Assembly (NCBI GenBank): GCA_002118135.1
Contig: BDIU01000268.1
Span: forward strand, 59,948 to 123,947
Length of the DNA: 64,000 nt
Origin: Trebouxia sp. TZW2008
Taxonomy: Eukaryota > Chlorophyta > Trebouxiophyceae > Trebouxiales > Trebouxiaceae
Direction: 5' to 3'
Of this stretch, positions 1 through 11,200 are shown one piece after another. Numbering within the stretch: position 1 is the stretch's first letter; every line of letters begins with the position of its first letter. The position numbers and the translations under genes were made by a program. The notes under the pieces were generated by a model. The model did no database searches. It was not told where the DNA came from and saw only the letters and a program-made list of their open reading frames with translations.

Positions 1-95
1 TGAGGAGGAGAAGAGGCCAAAAGGGGGGACCTATGAAATCTTTTGATGAACTTGATATGAGAGACTCGTGTAAGCTGACTTGATGCATGGTTCAG

Positions 96-224
96 GCTGA
101 GGAGCGGCGCAGTGCTCGCCTAGGCCGGGAAGATGACCGCCGTGCTGAGGAAGAAGAGCTCAGGCATGAAGAGGAGAAAAGGCGAAAAAAGAAAGCCAAG
201 GCGAGCAAGGGCTTTGTTATGTAA
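96..224 (+). CDS. 3'-terminal exon of a charged, coiled-coil-like protein (partial gene)
   Basis: The exon follows a ...TTCAG acceptor and encodes about 42 residues, very rich in Glu, Arg and Lys, ending in a Lys-rich tail (RRKKKAKASKGFVM) before a TAA stop. The composition suggests a charged helix or coiled coil with a basic, possibly nuclear-targeting tail. Bases 1-70 hold a similar Glu/Arg/Lys-rich stretch that may be the preceding exon, but I could not find a donor that keeps the frame across to 96, so the upstream structure is unresolved. No family can be named. The rest of the gene lies outside the window. Confidence 0.6.
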   Translation, partial: AEERRSARLGREDDRRAEEEELRHEEEKRRKKKAKASKGFVM

Positions 225-890
225 GGCTTTGTGTATGTGCTTGCTCAGCAATGATCAAGCAACAAGACAGCTAGTATAGGAGCAAGTCATGATATACCGT
301 AGTACAGGTGAACAGCCGCCATGAGCCCCAAAGCATAACTTGTAGCTTAGATGAGGCGGATGTGTTTGCCTCTTCCTGCTTTATTTCAATGTTTTGTCTA
401 AATTTGTATAGTAGGTTCTACGATGGCGTTGTACCTAAGCAGACATGAGTATGGTGGGATGTGAAGCAAAGACACCATGTGCCATAGTGCTTTAGAATAG
501 CAATGACAGAATGAGTGTTTAGGTACTCTAAGAGTGTATCCAACATCTGGAATCCACATGCAGCAGTGACCATTGATGAACAGCTCAAGCCATAGCTATC
601 GCTGGCAGCTCTTCACCCTCGGGACTGGATGAATTGTCATCCTGCAAAGGAACATATAAGCTTTGCTGGTGACGACATGATGCACATCAACCAGTGATGA
701 GTAAAAATGACAGAGTTGCATGCATGCTGCAGAGCTGATTTGCATGCATGCCGCAAGCAAGTGCCATGCCTCGAAAAAGCGTTGCGGGTACGTAATGGCG
801 CAGCTGACCACGAAGCACACCCGCATTTGCCGTCTCAACGAAGGACAAGTAGATCGCTCAAGGTCCTTGGTGCGCGCATTGGCAAGTGCC
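225..890. other. Intergenic: 3' flank of first gene and 5' flank of the epoxide hydrolase
   Basis: About 670 bp without a supported exon. It should hold the 3' UTR of the first gene and the promoter and 5' UTR of the epoxide hydrolase gene. I see no TATA-like element I would defend. Bases 700-780 contain short repeated TGCATGC words, common in this genome. Confidence 0.5.
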
Positions 891-3800
891 ATGAGTTCCG
901 TACTACTTACACCAGCTGCTTCCAAGAAAGCGTTTCCTGTGGCGAGATTGTGCAGATCTAGACAGTTGCACAACCGGTCCATCATTCGCAGCTGCGTCAA
1001 GACATCAGTCAGTGCTGCTGTGCAAAGGAAGCGCTTGAGGGCGAACGGCGTTAACTTTGTGGTCGACGATCAAGGCGACAAATCAGCAACACCCGTGATC
1101 CTGTTGCACGGTTTCCCTAACCGCGCTAATCTCTGGGAAAGGCAGGTACAGCAGGACCTTTCTTGCTGACACTTCAAGCATTGTTCGTCCACCATTGCAA
1201 GGACTGACTTTGTGGGTACCAGCTCGCATACCAAACTCCGTCTGCCTGTACAGATTCCCTCTTTGCTCGATGAAGGTTTCCGAGTGATAGCTCCGGACCT
1301 TCGTGGGGCTTTCAATGGCGAAAGCGATGCTCCCAAAAGCGCGAAAGAGTATCACATGACAAATGTCCTGGTCAAGGATTTGGCAGGTGGGGTCTTGTTG
1401 CTCAGTCCAGGCTGCCAAGAAAGCATTCTACAGCCACAAATCTGCTAGTACAGTGACTTCTCTCAGTAACAACTCACCAAAAAAAGACCCTTACATCACA
1501 TTGTCCGTACTCAGCAGTAACACTGTAGTCAGAATGCAGTGCTTAGTTCCCAGCTGCACGGTCCTTATATATCAAGTGTTATTACATTCAGTGTCCTTAT
1601 AAGGAGAGATGACTGTAGTACAGTAAATTTTCTTAGAATCACTGCGCTCTGGACGTCAAGAGAGCAAAAACAGTTGAATAAGAAAGCAAACATAGCTGGG
1701 CATGGACTATGGCACACCACCCCAGTAGAGAGTCTCAGCTGCACAATTACTGCCCCTGCATGGTGCCCTCTTGCTAACGCCCCTGATGAGGTTTTGCGCA
1801 ATTCAGGTATCTTAAATGTGCTAGACATCAGGAAGGCTCACATCGTGGGGCATGATTGGGGTTCAGCTCTTGCATGGGTCTTTGCTGCATGACCACTGCC
1901 CCTACATGGTGCCCTCTTGCTAACGCCTCTGATGACATTTTGCGCAATTCAGGTGTCTTATACGCGCTAGACATCAGGAAGGCTCACATCGTGGGGCATG
2001 ATTGGGGTTCAGCCCTTGCATGGGTCTTTGCTGCATGACTACTGCCCCTACATGGTGGCCTCGTGCCGATGGGCAGCGACACAAACGCCTGATGTTATAT
2101 TGTGCTATACAGGTATCCTGGACGCGCTAGACATCAATAAGGCTCACATAGTGGGGCATGACTGGGATACGCCAGTAGCGTGGACCTGCGCTGGCCTCTA
2201 CCCAGACAGTCCCTCTTTGCCAATGGGCAACTCAGTACACTGTCTGACAGAGGGAAAGTGTTGCAGGCATCCTAGATGCGTTACACATCAAGAAGGCTCA
2301 CATTGTGGGGCATGAGTGGGGCTCATCCCTTGCTTGGACCTTTGCTGCCCTCTGCCCTGAACGCAACTCGCCAGCTGATGGGCAGCATGACCTGCTGCGC
2401 GACACTGTGATCTTTTTGCAGGCGTTCCAGATGCCCTAGACATTAAGAAGGCTCACATAGTGGGACATGATTGGGGCTCATCTCTAGCGTGGGCCTTTGC
2501 TACATAACAACTGCCCCTAGATGGCGCCCTCTTGCTGATGGGCAAGATGCCTGATGACGTTTTGTGCTATACAGGTATCCTGAATGCGCTAGACATCAAG
2601 CAGCTTCACATCGTGGGGCATGATTGGGGCTCACCCCTTGCTTGGGCCTGTGCTGCCCTTGGCCTGACTCACATAGTCCCAGTCTGCAGCGCAACACCTG
2701 GAATGACAGAACTTTCATGTTGCAGGAATTCGAGATGCCTTGAACATCAAGAAAGCACACATGCGGATGACTGGGGTTCGGCCCTTGCCTGGGCCATTGC
2801 TGCCCTGTACCCAGAGCGCACACTCCAACCAGCGAAACAACACAACATGTCACTGCCAAGATGGCCCTGTGTTGCAGGTATCCTGGACGTGCTAGACATC
2901 AAGAAAGCACACATAGTGGGGGATAACTGGGGTTCATCCCTTGCCTGGGCCATTGCTGCCCCGTACCCAGAGCGCACACTTTGATCAGCAAACAACACAA
3001 CATGTCATCTAACACCATGCCTGTGTGATGCAGGCATCCTGGATGCATTAGACATCAGGAAGGCTCACATAGTGGGGCATGATTGGGGCTCACTCCTTGC
3101 TTGGGCCTTTGCTGCCCTTGGCCTGACTGACACAGTCCCAATTTGCAGCGCAACATCTGGAACGACAATATTTTCATGTTGCAGGCATTCTACATAGACA
3201 TCAAGAAGGCTCATACAGTGGGGCATGATTGGGGCTCATCTCTAGCGCAGGCCTTTGCTGCCCTTGGCCTGACTCACATAGTCCCAATCTGCAGCGCAAC
3301 ATCTGGTATGACAGAACTTTCATGTTGCAGGAATTTGAGATGCCTTGAACATCAAGAAAGCACACATAGTGGGGGATGACTGGGGCTCATCTCTAGCGCA
3401 GGCCTTTGCTGCCCTGTACGCAGAGTGCACATTCCAACCAGCGAACAACACAACATGTCATCTGAGACCATGCCTGTGTGATGCAGGCATGTTGTATGCA
3501 TTAGACATCAGGAAGGCTCACATAGTGGGGCATGGTCGGGAATATCCCTTGCATGGCCCTTTGCTGCCCTTGACTTGACTCACACAGCCCTGATCTGGGA
3601 CGCAGCATTTCGGATGAGAAATTTCTCATGTTCCAGGCATCTTGGATGCATGAGACATCAAGAAGGCTCACATAGTGAGGCACAATTGGGGCTCATCTCT
3701 TGCTTGGGCCTTTGCTGCCCTTAATTTCACTCCCACAGCCCTAATCTGGGACGCAGCACTTTGGATGAGATTTCTCATGTTGCAGGTATTCTAGATGCCT

Positions 3801-6800
3801 TAGACATCAAGAAAGCTCACATAGTGGGACATGATTGGGGTTCATCCCTTGCATGGGCCTTTGCTGCGCTCTACCCAGAGCGCACTCTCCAGTTAGTGGG
3901 CATGTCAGTGGGCAACCCTACGGGATACATGCAAGGGTCCCATGCAATAGAGCAAAAGCTAAAGTCCTGGTAACCCGCTGCTGCTCCCAGTATTTGCTGA
4001 TGTATTGGTTTCCTCACTTGTACTGACTAATTTGCTGTTTCTTTGCACCAAACAGAAGTTTTGCCTTATGAGTGGGTAACCGCACGGGCTACATGCAAGA
4101 GCCACCTGCAACAGAGCAAAAGGTGAAGTCACGCTAGCTCACCCCTGTTTCAGCATTCAAAGATGTGTTGGTTTGCTCACTGACTAACTTGCTGTTTGTC
4201 TGCACCAACAACAGTTTTTTGCTTCATCAGTGGGTACCCACATGAGCTATTTGCAACAGATCAAAATTTGCAGTCGCGTTAGGTCAGGCATGTTTCAGCA
4301 CCGACTGATTCTGGCGTTTTGTTAACAGCGAAACAATGAGCTTCTTCACTGTGAAGTCAAGCTGTAAAGAATGATGCATGGGTTTCAGGTCTGTTGGCAT
4401 TTTGTGTCCTCATGGACCATTCTCTTTTGTGCGACACACACCTAGCATGCATGCAATAAATATATTCTTATATATTCTTATGCTGATGCTACCGGGTACA
4501 TGCTGCTGTTTGGTCTGCGTGGAGTTGCCGAGAAGCTGTTGGCATCCAGAAAGCTGTTTGCAGAGGTGGCTGGGCCACCTGAGGCGGCCGCTGTGGAGAA
4601 GCCAATGCTGCAGCAAATCGCCATGCTGATTCTGCACCCCGACTGATCATGTGAAACTGCTGATCATGTATGACTGCTGATCATGTATATTTGCAGATCA
4701 TGCATGCATGATGTGACAGGTACATGCTGCTGTTCGGACTGCGTGGAGTTGCTGAGAAGCTGTTGGCGTCTGGGAAGCTGTTTGCAGAAGGTGCTGGGCC
4801 ACCAGAGGCTGCAGCTGTGGAGAAGCCAATGCTAGAGCAGCTTGGTATGCTGAAGGGCATGGACCAACCTGATAACTGGACATCAGGACTCAACTGGTAT
4901 AGGTGAGATTGTCTACTGCTGCTGAGGCATTGTCAAAATCATCATGTAGCAGCTTGGCATAATAAGGCATGGACCAGCCTGACAACTGGGCTTTAGGCCT
5001 CCACTTGTACAGGTAGGCTTCTATTATGCAGACCATGCGCTTGGCTTTCAGATTTTCAGGCCTTGACTAGTTTGAGTGTGTCTCTGTTTGTCATGTCCAT
5101 GCTACAGAGCTGGCCTGCAATCCACTTTGTGACAGGCACTTAATTGTATTGCAGCAGCTGTGCATGCTTAAGGGCATGGACCAGCCTGACAACTGGACCT
5201 CAGGCCTCAACTGGATAGGCAGGTCTGTGTCACTCATAGTGGTGCAGCTTGGCATGCTTGACGATTTGCAGCAGTCTGACAAGACGTTTCTGCCCTTCCC
5301 TGCCCTGCCCTGCCCTGCCCTGCCTGCTGTATCTTGACTACCTCTCACAGGGGCAATGCTAGGTGTGTGTGGCACAGCTGCTGTGCTGATGCACAGTCAA
5401 TCATGAAATACATCCCCCAAGCATGATTCATTCCTTGCAGGGCCAATGCAGGGTTGAACGTGTCTTTGTTAGGGTCCTTGATTTACATTTCCATGATCAG
5501 TGTAGCAAAGTGTAACACTCTGTAGCAATGCTAGATGTGTGCGGCACAAGTTCTCAGATCCTGTATGCAAGAACCCAAAAGAAAAAGTGTCTTCTGTGTC
5601 TTGCCAGGCCTATGCAGCTTTGAGATCTTTTGCAATCGCTGCATCGCTGTTCAAGGTCACTCCTTTTAAGTGTGACACTCTGCAGTTGTGGTTTACTGGA
5701 GATGACTCATTGTGCAGTGAAACAGCATTGAGCAAAATGTGCCTTGCAGGGCCAATGCAGGGCTGACAGCGTTTGCTACTGGGTCCTTGTTCAAGATCCC
5801 TCATGTCAAGTGTGACACTCTGCAGCTGTGCTTCACTGGTGATGAAACAGTGTGCAGTGAAACAGCATTCAGCAAAACGTGCATTGCAGGGCCAATACGG
5901 GGTTGACTTCCTTTGCCACTGGGTCTCTGTTCAAGGTCCCGCATGTCAAGTGTGACACTCTGCAGCTGTGCTTCACTGTTGCAGCACAAGTTTCAGAAGC
6001 TGTATAGTCAAGCAACAGTTAGCAGCATTAAGCAGAATGTGCCTTGCAGGGCCAACGCAGGTCCGACAGCCTTTGCAACTGGATCCCTGTTCAAGATCCC
6101 GCATGTCAGGTGTGACACTCAGCAGCTGTGGTTCAATGGTGATGACTCATTGTGCAGTGAAACAGCATTGAGCAAAATGTGCATTGCAGGGCCAACGCAG
6201 GGTTGACGGCCTTTGCAACTGGATCTCTGTTCAAGATCCCACATGTCAGGTGTGACACTCAGCAGCTGTGGTTCACTGGTGATGACTCATTGTGCAGTGA
6301 AACAGCATTGAGCAAGATGTGCATTGCAGGGCCAACGCAGGGTTGATGGCCTTTGCAACTGGATCCCTGTTCAAGATCCCGCATGTCAAGTGTGACACTC
6401 TGCAGTTGTGGTTCACTGGGGATGACACAGTGTGCAGTGAAGGGCAAGCTAAATCCTCTGGGGCGTTTGTGGATCCTCCTGGCCAATTCAGGTATGGGTC
6501 ATTCGCTCAACGTAGGGTCTGACTGCAAGCCCTAGGTCTAGCATTTGCACCAGCTATGAAGCAGTTCTCACATGGAGGCAAGCTACATTTCTTGGGCTGC
6601 TTCTTCAGACAGAGGCTCTGCTATGACGCCTAACAGCGTAGACTTTTGCTTTGTTTTTCAAGCTACATTCTCTTAGGCATTGGTTGCACCTTGCTATTGG
6701 GCGTCAAGTTCAGTCTTCTTGCCAGGCACAGCAATGTGTGTATGCTGCATTGGGCGTTGCATGATGCAAATCAAACCTCAAAGTTCAGTTGTGCATAAGA

Positions 6801-7302
6801 GCATCAACACAAACAAATGCATTTGCGTTGGGTGACGGATGTGTTGTCTGTGACCAGTGTGTTTGTCAACTTGCGTGACATCAGCAGGCCTGCCGCAACA
6901 ATGAGCAAGACCATCAATGCATGCTCAGACTGGTAACCTGATGACTGACAAGGGCTATGCAGGAATGAGACGCAAAGGTTGGGCATGAGAGTATCTGCGA
7001 CACCACTGCACCTAAGCTGATTTGTATGTCTCACAACTCTGCACAGAGTGGTTGCATTCAACGCTGCTGAGGCTGCTGCATCTGTATCAGGCTGAATTTT
7101 GACTGAAGCTGTGCTGTAAGCTGCCGAACACAAGTGCTGAGCATCAAGCAAAAATTGGCGTTGCGAGCGTGGGATGACTGCGTGAAAAATGAAAACCACA
7201 GTGATATGCAGGTATGAGCGGATACAATCTCCATCTCATTTTGCTCCTTGGACAGATCCTGAGCCAGTTGCAGCAAGCCTTAAAAGGTTTCTCAGAAAGT
7301 GA
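891..7302 (+). CDS. Soluble epoxide hydrolase-like alpha/beta hydrolase (6 exons, 335 aa)
   Basis: Exons chosen: 891-1145, 1254-1386, 3786-3969, 4720-4902, 6330-6491, 7212-7302; every junction is phase-consistent and the total is 1008 nt. The family opens epoxides to diols through a covalent Asp ester. Visible motifs: a basic, Ser/Ala-rich N-terminus like a plastid transit peptide (about residues 1-50); the oxyanion motif HGFPNRANLW; the nucleophile elbow VGHDWGSSLAW in exon 3; lid Tyr candidates in WYMLLFGL and LNWYR; an acid Asp candidate in LQLWFTGDD; and the catalytic His in SPSHFAPWTDP, with PEPVAASLKRFL closing the fold. The start at 891 follows an open stretch and fits a transit peptide. 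The introns before exons 3 and 5 are arrays of decayed copies of those exons. Only the 3'-most copy of each array runs through to a working donor, so those were used. The family call is firm; which copies are spliced in vivo is inferred. Confidence 0.85.
1807..3969 (+). repeat. 14-copy tandem array of the epoxide hydrolase nucleophile exon (head copies)
   Basis: Copies begin, each right after an AG acceptor, at 1807, 1953, 2113, 2267, 2422, 2575, 2726, 2878, 3034, 3185, 3331, 3487, 3637 and 3786, a spacing of 146-160 bp. Each carries the acceptor and roughly the first 90-110 nt of the exon. Only copy 14 continues through to a donor. Copies 1, 2 and 5 stop early (TGA or TAA). Copy 7 lacks 4 nt and is frameshifted, copy 10 has a shifted start, and copies 11 and 13 carry internal stops. 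The nucleophile motif GHDWG is kept in copies 1, 2, 5, 6, 9, 10 and 14. It is changed to GHDWD (3), GHEWG (4), GDNWG (8), GDDWG (11), GHGRE (12) and HNWG (13). Confidence 0.92.
4060..4290 (+). repeat. Two decayed tail copies of epoxide hydrolase exon 3
   Basis: Bases about 4068-4137 and 4228-4290 resemble the 3' end of exon 3 (the part coding GNPTGYMQ...EQK) with its donor and flanking intron. They lie downstream of the real exon end at 3969. This is the mirror image of the head copies upstream of the same exon. Confidence 0.7.
4496..5218 (+). repeat. Copies of epoxide hydrolase exon 4 (head and tail)
   Basis: A near-complete head copy at about 4496-4646 has lost its AG acceptor and diverges at its 3' end. 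The intact exon is 4720-4902. Tail copies, coding relatives of GMDQPDNWTSGLNW, follow at about 4950-5012 and 5155-5218. The first of these has in-frame stops. A (CCTGC)n run at about 5297-5328 follows. Confidence 0.8.
5441..6491 (+). repeat. 7-copy tandem array of epoxide hydrolase exon 5
   Basis: Copies start after AG acceptors at 5441, 5608, 5750, 5890, 6050, 6190 and 6330, so the main period is 140-160 bp. Each encodes a version of NAGLxAFATGSLFKIPHVKC followed by the strand carrying the acid Asp. Only the last copy has the segment coding FVDPPGQF and a donor at 6492. The 140-bp units are not a multiple of three, so reading through successive copies gives no multidomain protein. Confidence 0.9.
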
Positions 7303-8217
7303 GCATCTGGCTACACCAACTGCGAGAGCGTTTTTCGTTCAATAGTTGTGCTGAGATAACACAGTCAGTTGGTTGGATCAGGTCGATGGCCTGCGGCGTG
7401 TCAGCAGCTAAGCATCAGTAATTGATGATGATGAATGTGTAATGAATTGCAAATGGAATGTAAGGCCAGAAAACCGAAGCTAGTAAATGGCAAACTGAGG
7501 CCTTCTTCTTGCTGAGTCAGCTCAAGACACTGATTTATCGACACCAATAGCTTTCAGCCTGGGCAAATGCAAATGAGTGCAACACTGCTCCCTGGGGCAA
7601 CCAGCAACTTTATTTCGGCTCAGACAGTGTCGTTGAATGCCAGACATGTTATGTTGACCATGTGGCCTTGTGAAATATGAAGTGCCAACTGTCATTCCAC
7701 CTGATTAGTCGGCCAGTGTCATATCTTGTGTGCCTTAACATGATGCTTTGGAGCCACACTGTTGCACACTAGCACTCTGTCAGGCTAGCAGGAAGCATTG
7801 GGATGAAGCGCTGCTGTTGGTGCTGCCCATGTCCACCACATGTTGATTTGGCGTTGATTGATGCGTTTGAGTTTGCTATATAATGTATTTTACAGTTTGC
7901 ATTACACCATGTGATATATATACTACAATCATGCATGAGGCTACTTGAACTCAACTGTGGCACAATGTGTGTCAGTGGCAATGTAATCAAACGACTGCAG
8001 GTTCTTGCAGCTGCATCTGCATCAACTGAGCGCCATTTATTTGCATGCTCAAGCGAGCATCAGACGTGCGTTGGCAATACAGCACTTCTGCAATTGAAGC
8101 TATGACTCATATAGTCCAGAAGCTTATGGCAGCTTACTCTTCTTCTTTCCGACCGACCCTGTGAACATATTCCAATAGGCGGTTGCACTCCGTTGACGCT
8201 GGTGGCACGCCTATGAC
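7303..8217. other. Intergenic: epoxide hydrolase 3' flank and PLAT-PP2C promoter region
   Basis: About 915 bp with no supported exon. A TGTAA motif at 7438-7442, the usual green-algal polyadenylation word, lies 136 bp after the stop and is the best poly(A) candidate. The rest is presumably 3' UTR, spacer and upstream promoter. Short open frames here show no family resemblance. Confidence 0.5.
7438..7442 (+). terminator. Candidate TGTAA poly(A) signal, epoxide hydrolase
   Basis: TGTAA is the established polyadenylation word of chlorophyte algae. This copy lies downstream of the epoxide hydrolase stop on the same strand, and a second TGTAA follows about 20 bp later. The motif is short, so support is modest. 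Confidence 0.35.
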
Positions 8218-11200
8218 ATGGCCTTGCGCAGGCTGTGTGCTGGTCTCAGAACGACAACGCGCCGCAGCCTAGTCGAGAAAGCCTCAGCATCAGTTCTAGT
8301 TGCCGGGCAAGATTTTACCCTATTGCAAGGGGGCAGCTCACGTTTGCCGTGGTCGTTGACGGTCAAAGCCAGCGAACCAAGCGTAACAAGGCACACCGGC
8401 TTTGCAGCACAAGCACAGGCACTTGCGGATCCAGCGACTCCAGAACCTGCCCCATCAGTGTACCGAATCGAGGTTGTTACGGGCGATGTGAGAGGGGCAG
8501 GCACCCAAGCCCCTGCCATTGTGACATTGTACGGCGAAAGCGGGAGCAGCTCAGACTATATCGTCGGCAATGAGACAGACGAAACCGGCTTTGAGCGAGG
8601 GTCCAGCAAGAAGTACGAGTTGAATATTGACGACTTGGGTGTCCTCAAGCGTATTCATGTTGAACAATGCCAGCCCAGCGTCACAGATACAGGCAGCGGG
8701 TGGTTCCTGGACAAGATCGATGTGACAGCGCCAGATGGCCAGCATGTCACTTTTCCCTGCCACAGCTGGATTGGCAAAAATGACGCAGGCGACATCTCAG
8801 GTACAGCAGACACAGCAGGCAAATAGTGCTTCAACAGACTGCCAGCTGACGTCGTTCTGCATGCATATGCAATGTCTGCGCATGCTTTACATTACAGTAT
8901 AGGTCCCTCTCTGCAGGTCCTGTTTCAAACCAGCGCAACCTGATTCCATGTGAAAGGCTCGATCTGCCAGCCACACTATTGAAGGATCTGGAGCGGCCCC
9001 TCGCAGTGCAAGCTTCTGCCACCGCTGTGCCCCATCCTGAGAAGGTGCATGGTGGCATTGGCAAAGCGGTGAACAAGAAGAAGACTGGGTGGGGTGGCGA
9101 AGATGCTTACTTCTGTACCACTGGACCGTGAGTGCCTTTCCTCTTCTTCAGCACATGCTTTGTGTTAATTGTCTCACTTCCTTGTTGATCATGGCACTCT
9201 GCCTGTCAAAGTGCTGAATCATGAAAAGGCCTCCCTCTGTCACAGAGTTGCTGTCAATCTGCGTGACCTTTGATTTTTGGCCCTTATGTCCTTTGCATGT
9301 GCACATCTGGGACATGAAGTATCAACCTGCTTGTGAGTTGATGGATTGGTCGTACACAAATCAATTTGTTGCTGCAGAGCTCTGCATGTTTGCATGATCT
9401 TTCTAAAACCTGCCACCATTCATTCATTCATTCATTCAAAACATGTGCTAGGCAGGCTCAGCAGGCCCAACTAGGTATGTACAGAAGCATTCAACTGTTT
9501 CAATCAGTTTCGTCATGCACCAATTTCAGAATTTTGTTTGCTGACCGTGGCCAGACAAATGTGCACTTTGTGGTGCATTGCACCTCACGTTATCATGTTG
9601 TAGTCTGTCTGTATCAACTCATCTTGCTTTATCACTAGCTTCAATCCATTCTGCGGTTCTTGATGCTTGCTTGATGGTGCGGGCATGGCATCATAGGCAT
9701 ATCCTTGCAAGGCATGCAAGAGTTTTGCAGTCAAGTGCAATAGTGCATAAGGAAGTGCAAACAGCAACTCAAACCGCACTTTCTAGTTTGCCACTCATGA
9801 AAACTGGATGTTGTTGCAGGCATGGTATCAGAGGCATGTCCTTGCAAGGCAATACAGAACTATGTAGGCAGGTGCAAAGATGCATGACAGCAGTTTGAAC
9901 AGCAGTGCAAGCAGCAGCAAGCACAGCACTGTTTGTTTGCCTGCTTCTGGGAATCGTTGTTGGTGCAGGCATGGTATCATAGGCATGTCCTTGCAAGGCA
10001 TTTACCAGCTGTGCTAACAAGTGCACAGCATCAGTGTGAGCAGCAGCGAGAACAGCGTTGTTCTTCATGTTTCTCCTGAAAATGGTTGTTGGTGCAGGCA
10101 TGGTATCATAGGCAAGGCAGGCAAGAATTTTGCAGTCAAGTGCAAAACGGCAATGCAAGTAGCAGCTCAAACAGCGTTGTTTAGTTTGCAATCCTTGACG
10201 CCTGTTGCATGATGCAGGCATGGTATCGTAGGCAGCGGTGGTATCATAGGCATCACCTTGCAAGGCATCTAAGAGCTGTGCTAACAAGTGCAAAAGTGCT
10301 TAACAGCAGTGCAAACAGCAGCTACAACAGCATTGTTTAGTTTGCAGTCCTTGAAAATCAATTGCTGGTGCAGGCATGGTATCAGAGGCATGTCCTTGCA
10401 AGGCATGCGAGAATTTTGCAGTCAAGTGCAAAAGTGCATGACAGCAGTGCAAGCAGCAGCTACAAGAGCATTGTTGTGCTTGCCACTCTTGACCATTGGT
10501 TGATGGTGCAGGCATGGTATCATGGGCATGGGTATTGCTGACGGTGTATATCAGTGGCGGGAAAAGGGCATTGATGCGGGAGAGTTTTCCCGCCTGCTGA
10601 TGCAGACTGCGCTTGAGAATGTAGAGCAAGGCCAGCCAGATGTGCTGAAAGGTGAATTTGTGTCTGATGCATCATGCGTACATGTTGTGCAGCACCTGTG
10701 CTTGTTTGGTCCCAATATGCTGTTTCATGCTGTTTGGTCAGACATTCTCTGTTAACAAAAACTGAAGAAAGAAAGCATTAAGCCAAGCTCACATCTCTTT
10801 GAGTAAATGGCAAGAACACTGTTCTATCTTTTGAAAAAGACAGGTGGAAAGATTACGATAAAGACAGGGAAAACGGAGAGACATGAGGGTTCAAACCCAC
10901 GTGGTCTCTCCAGGAAGGTTTGGACATTGATTTGTCTGACTGTCACATGTTGTATATCAACCGACCTTATCAACACGCACAAAACAAGCCGGCCTGGCGG
11001 TATAGAACTTGGGCCACACACAACTAGTATATGTGCTGGAACGTGTAGCCATTTGTTTGTTTATCATGACTATCACAATCATAATCATTATATCGTTACC
11101 ATTACCATTACCATTACCATTACCATTACCGTTACCATTATCATTGTCAGTATGATTATCATTGTCATTGTTGTTGTTAATCTTGTTATTATCATTGACC

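Noticed and set aside
1539..3578. Many small open frames in the epoxide hydrolase intron, each with a GHDWG-like motif, as separate genes or an array of mini-hydrolases
   Set aside because: Each begins at an intron acceptor, lacks the oxyanion and His parts, and lies inside one phase-matched gene. They are exon copies, not genes.
3034..3970. Functional mutually exclusive exons as the default reading of the 14-copy array
   Set aside because: Copies other than the last lack a usable donor and the 3' coding part, and several carry stops, so alternative splicing is kept only as a hypothesis to test.
9678..10515. CRISPR array, because of regular spacing
   Set aside because: Repeat units are 120-156 bp, the repeats are degenerate, spacers resemble each other, and the genome is a nuclear eukaryotic one.
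10877..10918. tRNA gene, because of a B-box-like GGTTCAAACCC
   Set aside because: The B box sits in a perfect hairpin and no D arm, anticodon arm or acceptor stem of the right size surrounds it on either strand.
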